Positions 7,863-15,213 of a stretch of DNA of 28,044 nt are shown one piece after another. The DNA comes from Casp-actino8 sp044355095. Its GTDB lineage: Bacteria; Actinomycetota; Acidimicrobiia; Acidimicrobiales; Ilumatobacteraceae. How positions within the stretch are numbered: position 1 is the first letter of the stretch; each line of letters starts with the position of its first letter. A program made the translations under genes and the position numbers. The notes under the pieces were generated by a model. That model was given only the letters and a program-made list of their open reading frames with translations, had not been told where the DNA came from and did not search any database. Location: contig JBIKYT010000024.1 of the NCBI GenBank assembly GCA_044355095.1, positions 1 through 28,044 of the forward strand. The letters are read 5' to 3'.

Positions 7863-8564
7863 CTAGTCGCGATTTTGCGCCCGAGCGAGCAAAGCTAAAT
7901 ACTCAGACCGAGGGATATCGATCGCGCCGAGTGAGTTCAGATGGGGCGTGGTCCACTGCACATCAAAGAGAGTGATGCCCGCAGCCTCAAGGAGCGCAAC
8001 CAGGGCCACCAGCGCCGTCTTCGAGGCATCGGTGTGGGTATGAAACATGCTCTCGCCCGCAAACAGCTTGCCAACCCGAACTCCGTACACGCCGCCGACA
8101 AGTTGATCGTCATGGAAGACCTCAACACTGTGCGCCCAGCCCATTGCGTGCAGGTGCGAATACGCCCGAATGAATTCAAGATTGATCCAACCATGAGGTC
8201 GACTGGGGTCGCCACAGGCTTTCATCACCTGTGCGAAGCATGTATCAACTCGAATCGAGAATCGCTTGAGGTGCTTCTGTAATGAACGTGAGACATGTAA
8301 CCCGTCAAGCGGAATGACGCCGCGCGTGACTGGACACCACCACCCAATTTTCTTGGCACTCATCGGCATGGGGAATAACCCATGCGCGTAAGCGTGAATC
8401 AGAGTTGACGGTTCGAGATCCGCGCCAATAGCAACGAGGTCATCGTCGCCCATTGGGACCGTGGCAAAATCGTATTGCGATTCGGGAAACGCAATTTGTG
8501 GGCGAGTGAACGCGCCGATGTTGTCGGGTGTTAACACCCAAGGCATCACATCGGCGGCTCGCAC
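7863..8564 (-). CDS. aat: Leucyl/phenylalanyl-tRNA-protein transferase
   Basis: Transfers Leu or Phe from aminoacyl-tRNA to the N-terminus of proteins that begin with Arg or Lys, marking them for the N-degron (ClpS/ClpAP) route. The 233-aa protein shows the family signatures LVAIGADLEPSTLIHAYAHG and FPMP, WWCPVTRGVIPLDGLHVSRSL, and GGVYGVRVGKLFAGESMF followed by TDASK, then DVQWTTPHLNSLGA near the C-terminus. The GTG start at 8564 lies just past the hbd stop (8566); an in-frame ATG at 8546 is an alternative. Its place between two acyl-CoA genes looks like simple operon sharing. Confidence 0.92.
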   Translation of the reverse strand: MRAADVMPWVLTPDNIGAFTRPQIAFPESQYDFATVPMGDDDLVAIGADLEPSTLIHAYAHGLFPMPMSAKKIGWWCPVTRGVIPLDGLHVSRSLQKHLKRFSIRVDTCFAQVMKACGDPSRPHGWINLEFIRAYSHLHAMGWAHSVEVFHDDQLVGGVYGVRVGKLFAGESMFHTHTDASKTALVALVALLEAAGITLFDVQWTTPHLNSLGAIDIPRSEYLALLARAQNRD

Positions 8565-8565
8565 A

Positions 8566-9414
8566 TCAGTAACTGTAGAAGCCAGCCTTCGACTTGCGAC
8601 CTAATTTGCCGGCAGCAACCATACGGCGCAGTGTGGGCATGGCGGCATAGTTGGGGTCGCGGAATTCGTTGTAGAGCGCATCAAGGATTGACAGCGATGT
8701 GTCAAGACCGACGAGGTCGAGCAATGCAAACGGTCCCATGGGGAAGTTGCAGCCGCCCTTCATTGCGGTGTCGATGTCTTCCATATTTGCAGTGCCCTGT
8801 TCGAGCATGCGAATGGCGTTGTTGAGATAGGGGAAGAGCAATGCGTTGACAATGAAACCGGCGCGGTCCTTTACTTGTACCGGCTGCTTGCCACACGTCT
8901 CAGCAAAAGCAGTGGCAGTTTCAATTGTTGCGTCGCTTGCGGACAACGGGCGCACGATTTCGACAAGCGGCATTGCAGTGGCGGGGTTGAAGAAGTGAAT
9001 GCCACACACCAACTCTGGACGCGAGGTGCACATCGCAAGATCGATGACGGACAGAGTCGATGTGTTGGTGGCGATGATTGCAGTGGGCTTCACAATGCGA
9101 TCGAGTTCGGTGAACAAAGACTTCTTCGTGTCGAGGTCTTCAACAACGCTTTCGATAACGAGATCGCAATCGGCGAGGGCACTGAGTTCAGAGACCGCAG
9201 TGATGCGTCCGAGAATTGCCGCCTTGTCATCTTCGGTGAGACGTCCCTTTTCAACTTGCTTAGCAAGACCTTTGGCAACAGATGTCACCATCGCGTCGGC
9301 GGTGGCCTGACTGCGTGAGCGAACGATGACATTCATGCCACCGCGTGCAATGACTTCGGCCAGGCCGGAACCCATGATTCCTGATCCGACAACTCCAACA
9401 GTCTGAATAGCCAT
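8566..9414 (-). CDS. hbd: 3-hydroxybutyryl-CoA dehydrogenase
   Basis: NAD(P)-dependent oxidation of (S)-3-hydroxyacyl-CoA to 3-ketoacyl-CoA, or the reverse, in short-chain acyl-CoA metabolism. The 282-aa protein has the Rossmann motif VGVVGSGIMGSGLAE at the N-terminus, DLVIESVVEDLDTKK, the catalytic segment GIHFFNPATAMPLVEIV, then DRAGFIVNALLFPYLNNAI and a C-terminal domain ending GRKSKAGFYSY. I start it at the ATG at 9414, which has AGGAG about 7 nt upstream; an earlier in-frame start at 9438 would add eight residues before the Rossmann motif. First gene of the hbd-aat-ecm operon. The symbol is generic; FadB2/PaaH-like enzymes look the same. Confidence 0.9.
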   Translation of the reverse strand: MAIQTVGVVGSGIMGSGLAEVIARGGMNVIVRSRSQATADAMVTSVAKGLAKQVEKGRLTEDDKAAILGRITAVSELSALADCDLVIESVVEDLDTKKSLFTELDRIVKPTAIIATNTSTLSVIDLAMCTSRPELVCGIHFFNPATAMPLVEIVRPLSASDATIETATAFAETCGKQPVQVKDRAGFIVNALLFPYLNNAIRMLEQGTANMEDIDTAMKGGCNFPMGPFALLDLVGLDTSLSILDALYNEFRDPNYAAMPTLRRMVAAGKLGRKSKAGFYSY

Positions 9415-9458
9415 GTGAATTCTCCTAAGACGGGCCAAATGGCCAAGACGATGGGGAA

Positions 9459-9488
9459 AGCATAGTTACCAATTGGTAACTATGGCAA
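9459..9488 (-). promoter_or_regulatory. Promoter of the hbd-aat-ecm operon
   Basis: On the minus strand TTGCCA (9488-9483), an 18-nt spacer and TATGCT (9464-9459) form a good promoter. Transcription would start near 9452, giving a leader of about 38 nt with AGGAG before the hbd ATG. Confidence 0.6.
9461..9484. promoter_or_regulatory. Perfect 24-bp palindromic operator in the hbd promoter
   Basis: CATAGTTACCAA followed directly by its exact reverse complement TTGGTAACTATG. It fills the -35/-10 spacer of the hbd promoter and ends about 29 nt before the -10 of the divergent phosphatase gene. Symmetry and size fit a TetR-type repressor site. No regulator gene is encoded in the window. Confidence 0.75.
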
Positions 9489-9512
9489 AGCCAAGCGTTC
9501 ACCTTGGGCAAG

Positions 9513-9518
9513 TACTCT
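9513..9518 (+). promoter_or_regulatory. -10 element of the phosphatase gene, leaderless type
   Basis: TACTCT lies 6 nt before the GTG at 9525 and supports that start over the TTG at 9504. Confidence 0.5.
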
Positions 9519-9524
9519 TTGCCC

Positions 9525-10316
9525 GTGACCCCAACGCCCGCAGCCATTGCCGAACTTCTTGACCACCCTGATCGTCTCATTGAATTGTTCGCCGTTCATA
9601 ACTTTCGTGATGTCGGGGGATACCCGACCCCAGACGGTCGTCGCACGGCTTGGCGCAAGGTGTTTCGTGCTGACGGCCTGTATCGATTGACCCCAGAAGA
9701 CATCGAAGTGTTGCGGCCGTTTGGCTTACGAACGGTGATCGATCTACGCACCACCGAAGAGTTATCTGAACGAGGTACGTTTCCGGTCGATCAATACGAC
9801 GTTGAGTTTCACCATCTATCGATCATTGATCGCACCTGGGATATGAACGAGGCGCACGACTGGAAGGGCGAGCAAGCCGAATTCTTGCGTGCGAAATACC
9901 ACTTGATGTTGCAGCAAGGTGGTCACTATTTAGGTGAGGCTTTGCGCATCTTGAGTGATCAAGAAAATGGGCCGGTGGTTTTTCATTGCGCAGCCGGCAA
10001 AGATCGCACGGGACTTCTCGCAGCACTCTTGCTGTCGGGCCTCGGAGTACCCGACGAAATTGTGTATGCCGACTACGCGATGAGTGAACTTGCTGGTGAA
10101 AAGACTCGCGAATGGGCCAAGGTTGTTTCTCCGGAGTTTGCAGAACGTTTTGCCACCATGCCGCCAGTATTGATGTCGGCCCACCCAGATTCGATCAAGG
10201 GACTTTTGGCGGACATTCGTGAAACCCATGGAACGATTCGTGACTACTGCTCAACGATTGGTGTGGAAGATCAACACTGGTCGTTACTTGAAGAACATTT
10301 GCTTGAAACTGTCTAA
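9525..10316 (+). CDS. Tyrosine/serine protein phosphatase (MptpB/LipA-like family)
   Basis: A 263-aa phosphatase of the Y_phosphatase3 type. The N-terminal NFRDVGGYPTPDGR and VFRADGLYRLTPED segments are typical. The P-loop is FHCAAGKDRTG: nucleophile Cys155 and phosphate-binding Arg161 in a CX5R motif, with the AGKDRTG form found in relatives of mycobacterial PtpB, some of which act on phosphoinositides as well as phosphotyrosine. No signal peptide or membrane segment is present, so it is probably cytoplasmic (or released by other means). The GTG at 9525 is preferred over the TTG at 9504 because a TAnnnT element lies 6 nt before it. Substrate unknown. Confidence 0.85.
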   Translation: MTPTPAAIAELLDHPDRLIELFAVHNFRDVGGYPTPDGRRTAWRKVFRADGLYRLTPEDIEVLRPFGLRTVIDLRTTEELSERGTFPVDQYDVEFHHLSIIDRTWDMNEAHDWKGEQAEFLRAKYHLMLQQGGHYLGEALRILSDQENGPVVFHCAAGKDRTGLLAALLLSGLGVPDEIVYADYAMSELAGEKTREWAKVVSPEFAERFATMPPVLMSAHPDSIKGLLADIRETHGTIRDYCSTIGVEDQHWSLLEEHLLETV

Positions 10317-10344
10317 AGCGCTCTACTGAGACGTCGTTACGGCG

Positions 10345-10350
10345 TACGCT
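10345..10350 (+). promoter_or_regulatory. -10 element of the S51-like gene, leaderless type
   Basis: TACGCT lies 6 nt before the ATG at 10357, in the short gap after the phosphatase gene. No Shine-Dalgarno sequence is present. Confidence 0.5.
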
Positions 10351-10356
10351 CGTGAC

Positions 10357-10983
10357 ATGACTGGAATTATTGCATTGCAAGGCGGAGGCGCATTTAGCCT
10401 TCACGACGAACTCGACGCGCGTTTGTTAAAAGAAGTGAAAGCGAAGAGGGTTGTCGTCCTGCCAACCGCAGATGCATTCGAACGTCCAGAGGTCCTTGTG
10501 AGCGCCGCCAATGCGTGGGCTGCACGATTGGGCGTTGAGATTGAAGCCTTGATGGTGATGCGCCGTAACGAAGCAGAAGACAAAGACGCCATCAAAATCG
10601 TTCGCAAGGCTGATGCGGTGTGGTTTGTCGGCGACAACCCCATTCACATGCGCAGTGTCTTGAAGGACACTGCGGTGTGGGAAGCAGTGCAACATGTGTT
10701 GAAAGAAGGCGGCTTGGTCGTTGGCGTCGGTGCATCAGCATCAGCCTTCTGTGATCCGATGATTGACCCGCGCGGTGGCGCACTTGCACTTGGTCTCGGA
10801 CTGTTAACCGGTATGGCGATAGTTGCTCAATCTGAAAATGTCACCGTTGATCGTCATGCCCGTGCCAAGAAACTTGCCAATGTGCCATTGGTGTTCTTGC
10901 CCTCGTCATCTGCTTTGATCCGACGCGGACACGAATGGGAAGAAATTGGTCCCAACGAAAAAGTTGGTCAACTTCCGGTTTGA
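10357..10983 (+). CDS. Peptidase S51 / cyanophycinase-like protein
   Basis: A 208-aa protein with the glutamine-amidotransferase-like fold of the S51 family (dipeptidase E, cyanophycinase). Visible features are the N-terminal strand IIALQGGGAFSLHDELD, VVVLPTADAFERPE, VWFVGDNPIHMRSVL, and the nucleophile elbow VVGVGASASAF with candidate Ser127. Family members usually have GxSAGA here, so the second Gly is replaced by Ser129. RGGALALGLGLL and VDRHARAKKLANVP follow, where S51 enzymes normally carry downstream active-site residues (HxR: His and Arg are present). It is probably a cytoplasmic hydrolase; substrate unknown. Its stop abuts the stop of the convergent lipoprotein gene with no gap. Confidence 0.65.
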   Translation: MTGIIALQGGGAFSLHDELDARLLKEVKAKRVVVLPTADAFERPEVLVSAANAWAARLGVEIEALMVMRRNEAEDKDAIKIVRKADAVWFVGDNPIHMRSVLKDTAVWEAVQHVLKEGGLVVGVGASASAFCDPMIDPRGGALALGLGLLTGMAIVAQSENVTVDRHARAKKLANVPLVFLPSSSALIRRGHEWEEIGPNEKVGQLPV

Positions 10984-11523
10984 TTATTCGTCGGGGGCTT
11001 CAGGTACAAAGCTGGGGTCTACCGAAAAGGCGACAGGGAAAAACCGCTCGCCCAAGTCGCTAAGATCGGCCAAGAACAATGCGGGTTCTGAACCGGTAGG
11101 AATGCTCACTGCGAGAATTCCCTCATACGACTCGCGCGATTGAAGCATGGCGTTGCCAAATTGCTTGATTGTCCCAACTTCGACCGGCGTATATGACGTG
11201 CCGTCAACGGTGTAGACCCGAAACATGTCGGGACGAAGTGAGAATGGTTCAAGTGCGCCGCTGACGACTTGAACTTCAAGGAAGAAAAAATCGTCAGATG
11301 CCTCAGGAGTTTCTGTAGGAAGACTCATTCTGATTTCAGCATTACCCGCAGCGGCCACAGCCCCAACAGTGAATGGGATGGAGTTGACCTCTGAAGGAAT
11401 GGGCGGGACTGGGGCGCCGACCTGGACTTGTGTCGTCGTTGATGATGTTGAACTGTCACTTGAGCAAGACAACATCGTGGTCATTGATAACAAAACAAGA
11501 GAAATTACTTTTCTTAATTTCAT
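10984..11523 (-). CDS. Lipoprotein of unknown function, last gene of the pst operon
   Basis: A 179-aa predicted lipoprotein: a basic N-terminus, a hydrophobic segment and the lipobox MLSC with lipidated Cys at about residue 20, followed by a Ser/Thr-rich linker. The rest (FFFLEVQVVSGALEPFSLRP, VYTVDGTSYTPVEVG and ALFLADLSDLG) looks like an Ig-like beta sandwich of the DUF4352 kind, where a folded domain is compared with a 'full' or reference state; this is a weak resemblance. It starts 24 nt after pstS with AAAGGAG upstream, so it is translated from the pst message. It may help the phosphate system at the cell surface, but no function can be read directly. Confidence 0.75.
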   Translation of the reverse strand: MKLRKVISLVLLSMTTMLSCSSDSSTSSTTTQVQVGAPVPPIPSEVNSIPFTVGAVAAAGNAEIRMSLPTETPEASDDFFFLEVQVVSGALEPFSLRPDMFRVYTVDGTSYTPVEVGTIKQFGNAMLQSRESYEGILAVSIPTGSEPALFLADLSDLGERFFPVAFSVDPSFVPEAPDE

Positions 11524-11547
11524 TTCTGCACTCCTTTGTTGTGAAGA

Positions 11548-13230
11548 CTACTGCTTCACAGATGGTCGTAGCCGACCTGCCACGATCGGCGGGGCAAAGA
11601 TGATGCCAAGAATAAGAAGCGCAATCAGTAAGTAAATCAATACTGAGGTGCCGTTGCCTTGGGTGTCTATTTCAACACTTGTTGCCATAGCCACTCCCGG
11701 AGTAGCAATGGCGGTGACGCCGTCTACTGGAGCAGCGTCAACAATCTCGCCATCAAGTGGAATTGTTGTATCGGTTACTACGGCACCAGCAACAGTTGTT
11801 GTGGTGACCCCTGGTGCGAGGGTAGCTCCGGGCTTACTTGCTCCTGGCGCAGCAGTTGCTCCTGGCGCAGCAGTTGCTCCTGGCGCAGCAGTTGCTCCTG
11901 GCGCAGCAGTTGCTCCTGGCGCAGCAGTTGCTCCTGGCGCAGCAGTTGCTCCTGGCGCAGCAGTTGCTCCTGGCGCTGTTGTTGCGTCTGGTGCAGTAGT
12001 TGCTCCAGGAGCAACAGTTGTCGCCGTTGTTTTCTCTACTAAGAAGTCACCAGTAATTGTGGGGTTGCTACATGATCCGATCGCAGGTGCCGCAGACGCA
12101 CCAGGAATTTGGGCGACTGCAGCAAATGCAGCTTCAACCAAGTTTTTCGGTAACGGCGCGTAACCCAATTGCTCGGATTTTTGCTGACCAGCGCAAAGGA
12201 AGTAGAAGATGTAATCCGACAGACTCGCGCCCTTAGCAGCGCTAAAAGGTGCTGCCTCGGTGGTCGGAACGATCATGTACGAATAACTCGAAATGGGGTA
12301 CGCCCGAGCATCTGCGTTTCGATAAACGCCTTGCAGTACCTGGGTCCCGTCAGAGTTGATCCTTGCACCTTGCAACGCAACCGAGACATTCACTGCTGTC
12401 GGTTGTGCGTAATTGCCAGATGCATTCTTGACTGACGCAACGGGAAAGCCACGTTCTTTGGCGTAACCGTATTCAACGTAGGTGATGGCACCATCGTTGT
12501 ATTGAGCAGCGACAAAGTTGGCAACTCCATCAGAGAACTGTTGCGCGGCAAATCCCGAATTCGGAAAATCTGGGTAGAGAGAAGTAACGGGGCACGACGA
12601 ACCCAAACCAGCCTTCTGACACAATTGACTCCAGTCGCTAGGAGTTTCTTCAGCCATGAAAGCAGTGATTTGTGCCGTTGTACCCGAACCGTCGGAGCGG
12701 ACAACTGGCTTAATGCGCGTCGCGGGCATGACTCGTTGCGCATTGTCAGCAGCGATCAGTGGGTCGTTCCACATAGTGATTTGGCCAGTAAAGATCTTTG
12801 CTGCGGTCTCGGGAGATAGGCGCAAGTCGGTGATTCTTTGTCCATTGGCCTTGATGTTGTACATGAACGCAGTACCACCGGCAACAATCGGAAGATATGC
12901 ATACGGTCGAGAGGCAGCCAACTGAGTTTCGTCAGCTAACAAGTTTCCTTGACGGTCGTACTGTGCGCTCTGAAACGGGATTTCAGAAACTGCGAAGTCA
13001 ACTTGCGCCTGATAATACGCGACTCGTCCAGCAGTTGATCCGACGCCTTGATAGTTAACAACGAGTCCCTGACGAGCAACGTCGGCGCGCCATTGGTCGA
13101 CCGCGATCTGGCTCCAGGTCGAACCAGCACCGTCAACGGGCGCTTCGGCGCGCACCGCTGCGGGGCTCGCCATCGTGACGACAGAAGCCAAAATTGTGGT
13201 AGAGATCAATAGTTTCTTGATGCGATGCAT
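11548..13230 (-). CDS. pstS: Phosphate-binding protein PstS with repeat stalk and C-terminal membrane anchor
   Basis: Extracellular phosphate receptor for the Pst importer. The 560-aa protein has a cleavable signal peptide (no lipobox Cys) and then a binding-protein domain at about residues 30-395, starting VDGAGSTWSQIAVDQW, with YQGVGSTAGRVAYYQ, FAVSEIPFQ and RSDGSGTTAQI as phosphate-loop and hinge motifs, ending YAPLPKNLVEAA. Next comes a stalk of APGATA units (perfect seven-copy core about residues 420-461), then a linker and one transmembrane helix (LIYLLIALLILGIIF) with a basic tail. Normal PstS proteins are lipoproteins or periplasmic; this one is tail-anchored. Its ATG overlaps the pstB stop by 1 nt, with GGAAGG upstream. 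It is the fourth gene of the operon. Confidence 0.92.
   Translation of the reverse strand: MHRIKKLLISTTILASVVTMASPAAVRAEAPVDGAGSTWSQIAVDQWRADVARQGLVVNYQGVGSTAGRVAYYQAQVDFAVSEIPFQSAQYDRQGNLLADETQLAASRPYAYLPIVAGGTAFMYNIKANGQRITDLRLSPETAAKIFTGQITMWNDPLIAADNAQRVMPATRIKPVVRSDGSGTTAQITAFMAEETPSDWSQLCQKAGLGSSCPVTSLYPDFPNSGFAAQQFSDGVANFVAAQYNDGAITYVEYGYAKERGFPVASVKNASGNYAQPTAVNVSVALQGARINSDGTQVLQGVYRNADARAYPISSYSYMIVPTTEAAPFSAAKGASLSDYIFYFLCAGQQKSEQLGYAPLPKNLVEAAFAAVAQIPGASAAPAIGSCSNPTITGDFLVEKTTATTVAPGATTAPDATTAPGATAAPGATAAPGATAAPGATAAPGATAAPGATAAPGATAAPGASKPGATLAPGVTTTTVAGAVVTDTTIPLDGEIVDAAPVDGVTAIATPGVAMATSVEIDTQGNGTSVLIYLLIALLILGIIFAPPIVAGRLRPSVKQ
11849..11974 (-). repeat. 18-bp tandem repeat, seven perfect copies, in pstS
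   Basis: Seven identical 18-bp units (plus strand GCAGCAGTTGCTCCTGGC) start every 18 nt from 11849 to 11957. They encode the ATAAPG stalk of PstS. The unit is a multiple of three, so copy changes would keep the frame. Degenerate copies flank the block on both sides. Confidence 0.95.
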
Positions 13231-14081
13231 CAGCCGAACCTTCCGTTGACATAGTCGTTGGTACGTGAATCGTGAGGATTAGTGAAGATGTCCTTGGTGG
13301 GGCCTTCTTCGATGATGCGCCCTGGCTCGTTTTCGGCTGCCAAGAAGAATGCGCATCGATGTGACACTCGCTGTGCTTGTTGCATGTTGTGGGTCACGAT
13401 GACAACAGTGATCGTTTCGCTAATTTCGCTAATGGTCTGCTCAATGCGGCGAGTCGATGTGGGGTCGAGGGCCGAACATGGTTCGTCCATCAACAACACT
13501 TGCGGACTCACGGCAAGCGAACGAGCGATACACAAACGCTGTTGCTGTCCGCCAGATAATGCACGACCCGGGTCGCCGAGACGGTTCTTCACTTCGTTCC
13601 AGAGCCCAGCCTTAGAGAGGCATGATTCAATGAGGTCATCACGTTCTGAACGAGTTGATTTCAGTCCTGACAACTTAAGCCCGGCCAACACATTTTCGGC
13701 AACGGTCATGGCGGGGAAGGGGTTTGGCTTTTGAAATACCATTCCGATGCGACGACGAACATCGGTTACCGGAATGGCGCCACGATAAATGTCAACTCCG
13801 TCAATGAGAATTTCGCCGGCAAGAGTTGCGCTTGGAACAAGTTCGTGCATGCGGTTGAGAGTGCGCAAGAAAGTACTCTTGCCACAACCAGAAGGGCCAA
13901 TGAGTGCAGTGACTTGACCAGGCGCCATATCAAGGTTGACACCTTCAAGAACCTTCTTAGTTCCGAACCAACAAGCAACATTGGTTGCCGATAAGCCTGC
14001 AGCTTTGTGCCCAGGATCAAGTAACAAAATGTCTGATGACATTGTTGTTGAGTTATTTGAATTGGTATCGATTGACGTCAT
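13230..14081 (-). CDS. pstB: Phosphate ABC transporter ATP-binding protein PstB
   Basis: ATPase that powers phosphate import with PstA and PstC. The 283-aa protein carries Walker A GPSGCGKST, Q-loop FQKPNPFPAMTVAENV, signature LSGGQQQRLCIARSL, Walker B VLLMDEPCSALD, and the switch histidine in VIVTHNM. The PNPFP motif is characteristic of PstB. The N-terminus is about 30 residues longer than usual and Asn/Ser/Thr-rich. The start ATG overlaps the pstA stop by four bases (ATGA), and AAAGGGAT upstream serves as ribosome binding site. The last base of its stop codon is the first base of the pstS start. Confidence 0.97.
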   Translation of the reverse strand: MTSIDTNSNNSTTMSSDILLLDPGHKAAGLSATNVACWFGTKKVLEGVNLDMAPGQVTALIGPSGCGKSTFLRTLNRMHELVPSATLAGEILIDGVDIYRGAIPVTDVRRRIGMVFQKPNPFPAMTVAENVLAGLKLSGLKSTRSERDDLIESCLSKAGLWNEVKNRLGDPGRALSGGQQQRLCIARSLAVSPQVLLMDEPCSALDPTSTRRIEQTISEISETITVVIVTHNMQQAQRVSHRCAFFLAAENEPGRIIEEGPTKDIFTNPHDSRTNDYVNGRFG

Positions 14082-15208
14082 GCCAATCCCTTTCTCTTAA
14101 GACGACGCTTCTTGAGTCGACTGATGTTGTCTGGACCTCGCCCGCCGATTGCACGAGCGATAACGAATAACACAAGAACCAAAATCAAAAGAACGAGGGC
14201 CCCAGTCCAAGCACGAGCAATTTGGGCTTCTTGCGGGAAACGAATCAGACGGAAGACAAAGAAGGGGAGCGAATCTTGCTTGCCAGCTAATGGGTTCCAG
14301 TTCATGATGAAGGCGCCGCCAACGGTCAAGATCAATGGCGCTGTTTCACCAATAACTCGAGCAACACCCAAAATGACTGCGGTCACCAAACCGGAACGTG
14401 ATGTTGGCAGTACGACACGTGAAGTTGTTCGCCATTCGGTACCACCAAGAGCCAACGACGCTTCACGAAGACCACCGGGGACTAAGCGCAGAACAACTTC
14501 AGCAGTACGAGTCACTGTCGGGAGGAAAAGCACTGAGAGAGCGAGTGAACCAGCTAAACCAGTCTGCTGATTACCGAGAGCCAAGATCCAGGCGGCATAG
14601 ATAAACAAGCCAGCAACAATTGAAGGCACGGCACTCATTGCATCAACGACCGTGCGGAGGGGCTTAGCGAGTCGGCCTTTCACTTCGTTCATGTAGACAG
14701 CAGTGGTAATTCCGAGTGGAACCGCGATCAGACTTGCGATACCTACTTGTTGCAGGGTTCCGATAATCGCGTGAGCACCGCCACCTTCGGTTGAGTCGCT
14801 GAGAGCGCCGACAAATCGCTGGTCTTGACTAAAGAATTGCGGTCGGAGCGAGTGATAGCCCTTGCCGATGACGTACAAAACGACCAGCACCAACGGAACG
14901 ATGGCCATCGCAGCACCGGTCCAAACAGCAACGCGGGCTAAATGGTCTTTGGCTCGCACTGTTCCTCGAATTTCGCGAACGGCGATCCAAGAAATGAAGA
15001 TAAAAAACACGTAGCAGGTCAGTAGCAAACCTAAGGCCCCAGAGAGCGGAAGGATTGTTTCGTACAGCAACTGGCTCAGTGCAAAAGCAGAAATTGCTGA
15101 GCCGATCATGACCGTGACATCGATGGTCTCAATTGTCCGAATGCGAATCTTTGACTCGATGTCGGGGGTGTCGCTTGTCGTCTTGTTGCGGCGTAGTGCA
15201 AAGCTCAT
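14078..15208 (-). CDS. pstA: Phosphate ABC transporter permease PstA
   Basis: Inner-membrane permease subunit of the Pst importer. The 376-aa protein has several hydrophobic helices. The binding-protein-dependent transport domain includes GIASLIAVPLGITTAVYMNE, an AMSAVPSIVAGLF stretch and the EAA-loop-like GGLREASLALGGTEWRTTSRV that contacts PstB. The N-terminal about 120 residues form an additional pair or two of helices. I prefer the ATG at 15208 (GGAGAT 9 nt upstream) over the TTG at 15217, which would overlap the pstC stop. Confidence 0.95.
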   Translation of the reverse strand: MSFALRRNKTTSDTPDIESKIRIRTIETIDVTVMIGSAISAFALSQLLYETILPLSGALGLLLTCYVFFIFISWIAVREIRGTVRAKDHLARVAVWTGAAMAIVPLVLVVLYVIGKGYHSLRPQFFSQDQRFVGALSDSTEGGGAHAIIGTLQQVGIASLIAVPLGITTAVYMNEVKGRLAKPLRTVVDAMSAVPSIVAGLFIYAAWILALGNQQTGLAGSLALSVLFLPTVTRTAEVVLRLVPGGLREASLALGGTEWRTTSRVVLPTSRSGLVTAVILGVARVIGETAPLILTVGGAFIMNWNPLAGKQDSLPFFVFRLIRFPQEAQIARAWTGALVLLILVLVLFVIARAIGGRGPDNISRLKKRRLKRKGLA

Positions 15209-15213
15209 CAGAA

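Noticed and set aside
11849..11974. Tandem 18-bp repeat as a CRISPR array
   Set aside because: The units abut without spacers and encode a protein stalk in frame.
11648..12163. Forward-strand open frame of 171 codons opposite pstS
   Set aside because: It is the mirror of the pstS repeat region; the periodic APGAAV product follows from the 18-bp repeat, and pstS has clear family motifs and a ribosome binding site.
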